From positions 1 through 56,297 of the forward strand of contig CAINOH010000015.1 of assembly GCA_903851445.1 (NCBI GenBank): a stretch of DNA of 56,297 nucleotides. The letters are read 5' to 3'. The notes below the pieces were generated by a model. It made no database searches and had not been told where the DNA came from. It worked only from the letters and a program-made list of their open reading frames with translations. Position numbers and translations under genes: made by a program. The stretch is from an uncultured Microcaldota archaeon (GTDB taxonomy: Archaea > Micrarchaeota > Micrarchaeia > Norongarragalinales > CAINOH01). Below, one piece after another: positions 8,154 to 15,700 of the stretch (the first letter of the stretch is position 1; each line of letters begins with the position of its first letter).

Positions 8154-8834
8154 ATGAAAAATGTAGACGTATTTGCACCTAAATCATGCCGAATCATCTC
8201 ATACTACCTCCTGCACGCAAAGGAGCCCGTAAGTCAAAAGCAAATCGTTGAAGCCACCGGCGTTGCGGCAGGTTTGGTGAGCCGCGTCAGCTCCGAACTA
8301 GTAGCTAGGGGCATCGTCAAGCGCTTGTACCGAACCCGATTTTCACTTGAATACCCACAAAAACTTATGTTGGACTGGATCGGTAACAGGCAAATGGCAC
8401 AAAAGAGGGCGTTCTTTGCCAAGGACGTCTCAATCCTAAAGGGAGTCAAACACACCCATACGCTATTTTCCGGTGCGTTTCTTCAAACAGAGTATCTGAA
8501 GACGCGTTTTACGACAGTATATGTTTCGCACAACTACCGCCCCGATGAAAAAGTCCGTGAGGGCCGGGTCGGCGATTTCCTTGAAAACATCGTCTTAATT
8601 CCTGCTGATGACGAATTCGTCTTTTATGAGAGAAGGAAAATTAAGGGACTGTGGGTAGTAAATCCCGCGCTGCTATTCGTAGATTTGTCGAGTCTTGGAG
8701 GCATGGCCTTGCAGCAGGCTTCGGAAGTCGCCCAGCAGCAGGATTGGCAAGATTTGATGAAGATTGTTACTATTAACGGAGCGACTCGTTCTATTACAAT
8801 GCAGGAAAACATTGCAAATCAGATGAAAAAGTGA
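8154..8834 (+). CDS. Winged-helix regulator of AbiEi type (probable antitoxin)
   Basis: A 226-residue protein. Residues about 10-65 form a winged helix-turn-helix (KQIVEATGVAAGLVSRVSSEL followed by a wing). The C-terminal part, with VNPALLFVDLSSLGG near residues 170-185, resembles the AbiEi antitoxin domain, which in bacteria represses its own operon and neutralises a nucleotidyltransferase toxin. Its stop codon overlaps the start of a nucleotidyltransferase gene (GTGA), and the repeat-rich promoter ahead of it fits autoregulation. Family membership is inferred from architecture and local motifs, not a search. It could alternatively be a plain wHTH regulator of the partner gene. Confidence 0.65.
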   Translation: MKNVDVFAPKSCRIISYYLLHAKEPVSQKQIVEATGVAAGLVSRVSSELVARGIVKRLYRTRFSLEYPQKLMLDWIGNRQMAQKRAFFAKDVSILKGVKHTHTLFSGAFLQTEYLKTRFTTVYVSHNYRPDEKVREGRVGDFLENIVLIPADDEFVFYERRKIKGLWVVNPALLFVDLSSLGGMALQQASEVAQQQDWQDLMKIVTINGATRSITMQENIANQMKK

Positions 8835-9505
8835 AACGAATGGCTGAGTTTTATTCCACAGATATATGCGAGAAATCCTTTTCCGAACTAGTGGAATTCG
8901 CAAGAAAGGCCAACGAACTGGGCGAGCTGCCACTCCTATTCGGGGGTTGGGCAGTATACCATTACAACCAATACGCTGGAAGCAAGGACGTCGATTGCAT
9001 CGTGTCCGAAACCCGCTTCGATGGATTGGTAGATTTTCTAGTTGGTAAAGGGTACGGCCAACGGGAGCTGCGCCTTTTCAAGGACAAGATTTTTTTCGAC
9101 TTGTACAAGAAGGACGAATCAATAGGTGAAGGAGAAACACGCGTTGACTTGTCAGACCTATACTCGGGAAGCTCTGAGGCGTATCTGAAGGGATATGGAA
9201 AAAGAACAGCGGGCGTTCAGGTACTGATTCCCAGCGTCCCTGCGCTATTACGTTCAAAAATATGCGCGCTTGCCATACGTGACGTCCCAAAAGACAGGAG
9301 CGATGCCATCGCGCTCATACTTTGTTTAAATGCTGGCGATGCTCCGGCGTTAGCAAGAAGCCTGCCTGCGGCGTTGAAAGCGCGGGTAGTCTCCTTGAGA
9401 GGCGATGCACAGACGCTTGGACTCGTTGGCAAGCCAACAAAGACAAAGCTGAAGGAACTTAACGACAAGATCCGAATATTGTCAGCTAGCGACCGACGAG
9501 CTTAA
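8831..9505 (+). CDS. Nucleotidyltransferase-fold protein of AbiEii/MNT type (probable toxin)
   Basis: A 224-residue protein whose N-terminal region has the nucleotidyltransferase signature GGWAVYHYNQYAGSKDVDC (residues about 35-53): a GG followed by a D-x-D metal-binding pair. A third acidic residue may be the D in RVDLSDLY. The C-terminal half is helical, as in AbiEii and related minimal nucleotidyltransferases. The GTG at 8831 overlaps the upstream stop by four bases; ATG 8840 is in frame and also possible. Gene order (regulator first, transferase second, overlapping) matches type IV AbiE modules. These modify tRNA or other targets and act in phage defence or plasmid maintenance; a defence role here is inference. 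Confidence 0.65.
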   Translation: MKRMAEFYSTDICEKSFSELVEFARKANELGELPLLFGGWAVYHYNQYAGSKDVDCIVSETRFDGLVDFLVGKGYGQRELRLFKDKIFFDLYKKDESIGEGETRVDLSDLYSGSSEAYLKGYGKRTAGVQVLIPSVPALLRSKICALAIRDVPKDRSDAIALILCLNAGDAPALARSLPAALKARVVSLRGDAQTLGLVGKPTKTKLKELNDKIRILSASDRRA

Positions 9506-9604
9506 TTGAGCAACCCATATAAATCCCAAATGCTTCAGTCCTGACGGATTCAGATATTGGTTTCGTGCCGTTTCTAGCTTGTGGGAACTGAACCTGTGGT
9601 TGGA

Positions 9605-9679
9605 TGCTCCAAACGGGATTTGAACCCGTGTTAGCGGATTGAGAATCCGCTGTCCTTGACCGAGCTAGACTATTGGAGC
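9605..9679 (-). tRNA. tRNA-Glu (anticodon CTC)
   Basis: Read on the minus strand, GCTCCAA pairs with TTGGAGC as the acceptor stem. The anticodon stem GCGGA/TCCGC closes a TTCTCAA loop with anticodon CTC. The T arm is ACGGG-TTCAAAT-CCCGT. The D arm is GTCT...GGAC with the GG pair in its loop. The discriminator base is A, and CCA is not encoded next to it. No intron is apparent. Confidence 0.93.
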
Positions 9680-9726
9680 GAAAAATAGGAATACAAACTA
9701 GGCTTGAAAGTAATAAAATACCGCCC

Positions 9727-11046
9727 TTATTTGGCAGGAGTCTCCTTTTGCAGGACGACCATCCAGTCCGACTTTCCGGCGGGATTGCCTTCGTAAATCT
9801 TTTTCAATCCTTCGATGTAGTCATAATCTTCCGTCGAATCGGGTTTTACTCCCTGAAGGACGATAATGCCTCCCTCGGAAAGCGCACGCTGCGCCTCTGA
9901 AATGATTGCGCCCTCTCGCCGTCTTGACAGGCTTTTTGTTCCCAAGAATCCGTCAGATACGATTGCGTGCATCGATGAATCGGCCGCGGGCAATTTCCAC
10001 TTGGAAAGCGGTACTTCTCCGTTCTTCAATTGGTTTGGCCCGAAAAATAGGTTAGCGGGTTCCCCTGGCGTGACGATGGCTTTGGCGCCCTCGATGGACA
10101 GGAGCTTTCCAAGATTTCCCGGTTCTTGAGCAATTTGAAGGACATTAAGTCGCCCATCTTTCTTTTTGTAGCTACCGAATCCCCAAGGGTAATGCGTCTT
10201 GATTGCGGCAAGAATAGAATGGCTGCTGTCTAAGCCCGACTGCTTGGCATCCTTGCCATACTTGGCTGCGAAATATTCCAAGTTTTTTTCCAAATCACTG
10301 TGACTGATTTTGTCGTCTGCGATTTTCTGGAGCACGTGGAAATAATTTCCGACTTCGTCCGGCCTTGAGGAGAAAACTACTTTCCAGCATTTGCCAAGGG
10401 ATAAGGAGTTGTACCAGCCGGGAGTCCAAGTCATATAGGGGACTTTCTCGGCCCCGGCCAAAATTACAATGCCGCCTTTCTTGAGAATTCGGGAAGCCTC
10501 GGGAAGGACGTATCGGTTCAGCCCCCCGATGCCCGGATAGTCCGAATTCAAAAAGTCCTTCGATACAATCGCATCAACTGACCCATCCTTGAGCGGCACT
10601 CGGATAGCATCGGCGACCATCCCTCCGCGGATGCCGCGCTCCTTTCCGAAATTTATGCTCTTGTGATTCCTGTCAAAGGATGCAACGGTATAGCCTTCCT
10701 TTTGCAAAGCGTCGCCAATCTGGCCGGTCCCGGACGCAAATTCTGCAACATTGACACGAAACTTTTTTTGTGACAGCTTGCCCCGCAAAGAAGCTTGTTG
10801 TTTGGTATATCGCCCCTTATTCACCGGCAATGCCGCCCGGAGAGCGGCGACGATGGGTATGAGCACGTGGCTTTTGTTGAATGGCATATGGGTCAGGACG
10901 CCATTTTCCTGCTCCCAAAGGTATCTTCCAAGGTCGATATCGATTCCCACGAATTCAGGCGGCTTCTTGCACAAGGTTAGAAAATGCCTTTTGAACTTGT
11001 AGCGGAAGACACTTGGATTGATTTCCCTGAATTTCAGCGATGCCAT
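9727..11046 (-). CDS. Tandem methyltransferase-like protein, second domain degenerate
   Basis: A 439-residue protein. Residues about 90-215 form a class I SAM-dependent methyltransferase domain, with motif I AEFASGTGQIGDAL, an acidic residue at SFDRN, and a later GGIVILAGAEKV strand. A second, similar region follows at about 305-425 (VLQIAQEPGNLGKLL, then DSSMHAIVSDG and GGIIVLQGVKP). There the glycine-rich loop is poorly kept, so that half probably does not bind SAM. The first 85 residues are basic and may bind substrate. The substrate is unknown. The gene is divergent from aIF5A and shares a TATA-containing gap with it. The start is the only ATG that fits the promoter. Confidence 0.65.
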   Translation of the reverse strand: MASLKFREINPSVFRYKFKRHFLTLCKKPPEFVGIDIDLGRYLWEQENGVLTHMPFNKSHVLIPIVAALRAALPVNKGRYTKQQASLRGKLSQKKFRVNVAEFASGTGQIGDALQKEGYTVASFDRNHKSINFGKERGIRGGMVADAIRVPLKDGSVDAIVSKDFLNSDYPGIGGLNRYVLPEASRILKKGGIVILAGAEKVPYMTWTPGWYNSLSLGKCWKVVFSSRPDEVGNYFHVLQKIADDKISHSDLEKNLEYFAAKYGKDAKQSGLDSSHSILAAIKTHYPWGFGSYKKKDGRLNVLQIAQEPGNLGKLLSIEGAKAIVTPGEPANLFFGPNQLKNGEVPLSKWKLPAADSSMHAIVSDGFLGTKSLSRRREGAIISEAQRALSEGGIIVLQGVKPDSTEDYDYIEGLKKIYEGNPAGKSDWMVVLQKETPAK

Positions 11047-11077
11047 GAATATTCGAAAGATAATGGCCTTGCAGGGA

Positions 11078-11088
11078 TTTATAAAAAT
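11078..11088. promoter_or_regulatory. TATA element between the methyltransferase and aIF5A genes
   Basis: TTTATAAAAAT reads as a TATA box on both strands. On the minus strand it would start transcription near 11053, just before the ATG at 11046. On the plus strand it would start near 11110, giving aIF5A a leader of about 60 bases. Confidence 0.5.
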
Positions 11089-11169
11089 TCGTTGCGTTAA
11101 TTATTGGCTGTGAGCCAGCCCGGAAAAGGCGGGTTGGCGCGAATCGCGTTTTTAGAGGTGTCATTTCTT

Positions 11170-11571
11170 ATGGTAGACAGGATGTTTTCAACGATGGGCG
11201 ACATGCGCGTGGGCAGGTACATCATTGCCGAGGAGCACCCGTGCAAGATTTTGAGCATGTCAAAGAGCAAGACCGGAAAGCACGGTGCCGGCAAGATAAA
11301 CATGGAGGCGGTCTCCATATTCGACGGCAGCAAGCACATGCTGATGAAGCCCTCGGACGCGGACGTCGAGGTCCCGGTCATCGACCGCAAGAAGGCGCAG
11401 GTCGTCTCAATGAGCGGCAACACCGCGCAGCTTATGGACCTAGTTTCGTTCGAGACTTTCGAAATCACGATTCCCGAGGAGATGGCAGGCGGCATCGAGG
11501 TTGGCAAGGAAATCCAGTACATGGAAGTCATGGGCCGCAAGCTGCTTTTGCGCATCGAAAGCGGGAATTAA
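11170..11571 (+). CDS. Translation factor aIF5A (hypusine-containing)
   Basis: A 133-residue protein with the aIF5A fold: an N-terminal SH3-like domain and a C-terminal OB domain. The hypusination loop reads SKTGKHGAGK with the modified lysine at K37. After modification by deoxyhypusine synthase the factor rescues ribosomes stalled at difficult peptide bonds. The frame is open upstream to 11104, but the family begins near VGRYIIAEEHPCKI. GAGGTG at 11155-11160 is placed correctly for ATG 11170. Genes for the hypusine pathway are not in the window, although homospermidine synthase, an enzyme related in chemistry, lies at 32-34 kb. Confidence 0.93.
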   Translation: MVDRMFSTMGDMRVGRYIIAEEHPCKILSMSKSKTGKHGAGKINMEAVSIFDGSKHMLMKPSDADVEVPVIDRKKAQVVSMSGNTAQLMDLVSFETFEITIPEEMAGGIEVGKEIQYMEVMGRKLLLRIESGN

Positions 11572-11614
11572 TTGTAGGCCTATTTGGTTTTAATTCGCTT
11601 ATCCGCAGGAATCC

Positions 11615-12076
11615 TTACCGTCTTTTCGCCTGCGGTGTGCGTCCAATTGGCTCGCGGGAAATCTCCCTGCTTTTTGAGAACAAGCTTGCACTTTTCCACT
11701 TGGCCTCCGCGTTGTAGATGCTTGCGTGTGCGGTGTCCCCGAGTGTCTTGGGAAGCGCGTCAAGGTCGTACATGTGGCCCAGACCGGACAACCGCAGGTA
11801 AAGCCCCTCGTTGAACTTCGCAAAGGTTTTCTCGGCATTTCTCACGTCGGTGCAGTTTGCATTTGACGAGCGAAAGCGCGCTATGTGGCCATTCAGTTCA
11901 CCAAGGTGAATGTTAAGGCCATCGCGAAGGACGTCAGGCTTCTGCGCGGAACGCTTTTCTGCATACCGCGCCTCGGTTCCAAGGTCGGCCATCTGCGCAA
12001 GGACCGCGGTCCTGCACGCAGTGAGGAACTTTAATGTGGCAAGCCGCTTAACACCCGGGATTTCACGCACGTCCAT
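11615..12076 (-). CDS. Hypothetical protein
   Basis: A 153-residue basic protein, not recognised. It is mostly helical, lacks membrane segments and has two lone cysteines. A basic, poorly structured C-terminus ends in QAKRR. It lies 37 bases downstream of another unknown minus-strand gene but has its own TATA-like CTATAAAC near 12112-12119, so it can be expressed separately. The ATG at 12076 lies about 35-40 bases after that element. It converges with aIF5A, with 43 bases between the two stop codons. No function can be assigned. Confidence 0.6.
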   Translation of the reverse strand: MDVREIPGVKRLATLKFLTACRTAVLAQMADLGTEARYAEKRSAQKPDVLRDGLNIHLGELNGHIARFRSSNANCTDVRNAEKTFAKFNEGLYLRLSGLGHMYDLDALPKTLGDTAHASIYNAEAKWKSASLFSKSREISREPIGRTPQAKRR

Positions 12077-12113
12077 TCAAACAACCTCGTAACGTTAGTA
12101 AGCATACTTGGGT

Positions 12114-12581
12114 TTATAGCGCTTTTCCGGCGCCAATCCCTGACTGGATTTTCTTGAGCGTTGCGACTTTGTGGTCCAGCAGGGTGCAGGCGCCGTTCTC
12201 GCGGAACAGCTCGCCCCGGTCAATCAGCCGCTGGTCGGCCCGGCGCTCGGCCTCAAGGGCCTTTGCAAAGGCGTTGCACATCTTGAGCCGGGTTGCATCC
12301 GAGAGCCGCTCAAGGTGGTTGATTGCTTCAGTGTGCCTTGCAACGCGCCTCGTTATGGGCAAGGCCTGCCTGGACGCTGCAAACCGGACGAACTCCCCAG
12401 CCTGGCCGGCCTTGAGGCTTTCGCGCGCACTGCGTATCGCCTCTGCCCGGTCAAGGTGCAGATTCGTTTGCCTCCTGTTTCTTGCGCCAACAATCAGCTC
12501 GTCGGCCTTCGACGCATAAAGCTCCAGTATGTCTCGCAGCGTATCTTTTGGGGGATTTTTGGGTTCGGAAGCTTGGCTCAT
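12114..12581 (-). CDS. Hypothetical helical protein
   Basis: A 155-residue protein, unrecognised, rich in alanine, arginine and glutamate and predicted to be almost wholly alpha-helical. ATG 12581 (MSQASEPKNPPK) is preferred over an in-frame ATG 33 codons upstream, because the upstream stretch looks unstructured and non-conserved. The gene is divergent from mcm and followed by a second unknown gene on the same strand. Nothing indicates a catalytic site. Confidence 0.55.
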   Translation of the reverse strand: MSQASEPKNPPKDTLRDILELYASKADELIVGARNRRQTNLHLDRAEAIRSARESLKAGQAGEFVRFAASRQALPITRRVARHTEAINHLERLSDATRLKMCNAFAKALEAERRADQRLIDRGELFRENGACTLLDHKVATLKKIQSGIGAGKAL

Positions 12582-12720
12582 GACTGTTTTGCACCGTTTG
12601 CTTGCGGGTATTACAGGAAATAGGGGGTCGAAACCATTTTTATTGTCTGTGGCAACGATATTACTCCGGTCAACTGCCAATCTTGAAGCTTGACTGGATT
12701 AAGGGGGTTGAAGGTTTTTC

Positions 12721-15700
12721 TTGGCGCAGGCACCGCAGTCCGCACTTCCCATAGAGGAGGGCGCAGCCACGCGCCTGTTCGGCGAGTTCTTCAACGAGTA
12801 CTGCAACCGCGAGGTTATGGAGCTCGCCCAAGCATACCCGGACAAGCGCAGCCTCAACATCGACTTTTCGCTGCTTTCAAAGTTCAACTCCGAGCTTGCG
12901 GACGCGCTCGTTGACCGGCCGGACGTCTACCTGAAGGCAGCTGAGGCTGCAGCAAGGCAGCTCGAGGTTGTGACAACTGGCGAGCGCGAGTTTACCCCGC
13001 ACGTCCGGATCATCGGAGTCCCCGAGGAAATCTCGGTCACTGTACAGAACCTTGGCGCGGAGTACCTGAACAAGGTCATGCGGGTTGACGGCATAGTCAC
13101 GCTGATTACCCAAATCATGCCCAAGCTGCAGACTGCAAGGTGGGTCTGCATCCACTGCACGCGCTCAATAGACACTGCTGTCGGGAAGACCGGCGTTGAA
13201 AAGCCGTCGGTGTGCCCCGGCTGCGGCAGGGGCGACGGACTTTACCTTTCCGAGCAGGCGAGCGGCTTTGTGAACATGCAGCGCTCGCAAATCCAGGACC
13301 CTGTTGAGAAAATCCGGGGCAACATCCCTGCGCCGCAGGTTGACCTGTGGCTCGAGGACGACTTCGTCAACATGATCTCGCCAGGGGACAACGTCATAAT
13401 CACTGGGATACTGCGGCTGCGCCAGAACCAGCAGTCGCGGGGCGGGAAGGCCACGCCAGTGTACTCGAAGTTCTTCGACGTGGTCGGAATCGAGAAGATG
13501 CAGAAGGAGTTCGAGGAACTTTCCGTAACCAAGGAAGAGGAAGACCAGATTCTCGAAATCTCGCACGACCCGCACCTCATTGACAAGGTCATCATGAGCA
13601 TCGCGCCAAGCATCTACGGCTATTCCGAGATGAAGGAGGCCATTGCAGTCCAGCTTTTCGGAGGGACGCAGAACAAGGTCCTCCCAGATGGAAAAAAGAT
13701 ACGAGGAGACATACACGTTTTGTTGGTTGGAGACCCGGGTTGCCTTGCTGCTGGCGAGAGAGTCATACTGGCAAACGGGGTGATTGTCCCGATTGAGGGC
13801 CTCGGGGAAAAGCACTTGCAGAAAATCAACATCCCGGTTCAAACTGGGCAAGGCAGGACCCGCGACATTGCGACAGTATTCCACAAGTACGAGCAGCAGC
13901 CAGTCATCGAGATCGTCACCGAGAGCGGCAAGAGAATCCGCGGTACGCACAACCACCCGCTGTTGTGGGTCAGGGCAGAAGACGGTGCTCGCGCCAGCTC
14001 GTGGAAACGGCTTGACGAGTTCAAAGTGGGCGACAAAGTGGCGGTGACAAGCGGCATCCCATGCACCATCACGGGATTCGTACCAACAGGCTTTGCCCCG
14101 CAAAAACGCAATAGGGACCCCCGGTTCCGCGGAAAACTGCCTTCGAAAGTCACGCCCGAGCTCGCGGCATTCATGGGTTACGTCCTTGGCGATGGCTGGG
14201 CGCAAAAATACCGCGTAGGCTTCGTGGTCGCACAACCGGAAATTGACGTGCTGGAGAAGCTTTGCGGCTTCTCAGAATCGCTTTTCGGAATCCGGCCAAA
14301 GATAACCAAGAGGATACTTGCCGGACGCACAGTCCAGCTGCACTACGCCACCATAGGCTCGGAGGATGTCGCGCACAACCTCTCGTTCCTTGCAAAAAAG
14401 CGCGTGCCCTCGCTGATAATGCGCTCTGGAAACGTGGTAGCAAGCGAATTCATCAAATGGCTTTTTGAGGCGGATGGGACGGTCTTCTGCAAGGGCCGCG
14501 GCAGGAGGGCGGTTGCGCTCAAGGCCAAGGATGTCGAGCTATTGCGCGACGTCCAAGTCCTCTTGTTGCGCTTTGGAATCCACTCCCGAATCATTGAAAA
14601 CGCGTTGTGCATCCGGCGCGGGGCGGACATCATACGATTCGAAAAAAAGATCGGCTTTGCGTCCCAAAAAAAGGTTTCCAAGCTCAGGGAGCTTGCAAGG
14701 CAGGCAAAAATATTCAAGCGGTTCAACTCCCAGCGGAGCGAGAAAATAGTCAAAATCCGCCTCTTGGAGCCGCAAACAGTATACGATATTGAAGTCCCGA
14801 AAAGCAACCGTTTCGTCGCAAACGGGATTGTATCGCACAACACCGCCAAATCAACTATCCTCCAGTACGTCAAGGAGCTCGCGCCCAAGGGAATCTACGT
14901 CTCGGGCAAGGGTGCAAGCGGAGTCGGACTCACCGCGTCAGCTGAAAAGGACGAGCTTGCGGATGGCGGCTGGGTGCTCAAGGCGGGCGCGCTCGTTCTC
15001 GCATCTGGCGGGGTCGTGATGGTGGACGAGTTCGACAAGATGGACCCGAACGACCGCGCGAGCATGCATGAGGCAATGGAACAGCAGTCGTATCACTCAA
15101 AGACACGAGTCTTGCTTTCAGACGGGAGCGAAAAGGAAATTGGCCCGCTTGTCGACAGGTTGATATGTGACCGCAAGGAGCGGGTGATTATCGGAAAGGA
15201 CTGCGAAATACTCCCGCTAAAACCAGGCGATCTCGAACTGTTCACTTCCGACTTCTGCAATGTGTTCAAGACGAACGTGAACAGGATAAGCAGGCACAAG
15301 GCGCCGGACAGGTTCGTGAAGATAACCCTGCAAAACGGCAGGAGCGTTTGCGTGACTCCAGAACACCCGTGCTGGGTGATAAAGGACGGCAGGATTACGA
15401 CAAAGCCAGCTGAAAGCATCTCCAGCGAAGACTTCCTTCCAATACCAACCACGATTCCCATCCTCGGGGAGCCGCAAACCATTGAGCAGAAAACACCCTC
15501 TATCGAGCCTAAAGCTCCAGAGCGGAAAGAGGAACTCATCCAAGTAAACCGTTTTCCGAGCCACAATGACGCGGACTTCTGCAAGCTCATAGGCTACCTG
15601 ATTACCGATGGCGGGTATGAACTGAACCGCGGCAAGAAGGTTGGCGTGAACTTCACAAACAAGGACGCGAAGCTAATCGCGGATTTCTGCAGCCTGACCC

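Noticed and set aside
9506-9604. CATATAAATC near 9512 as promoter of a forward small RNA
   Set aside because: No stem, terminator or C/D-box motif follows, and the tRNA behind it is on the other strand.
13165-14235. A 356-codon antisense frame across mcm
   Set aside because: It runs opposite MCM and intein 1, has no recognisable domain, and reflects codon bias of the sense strand.
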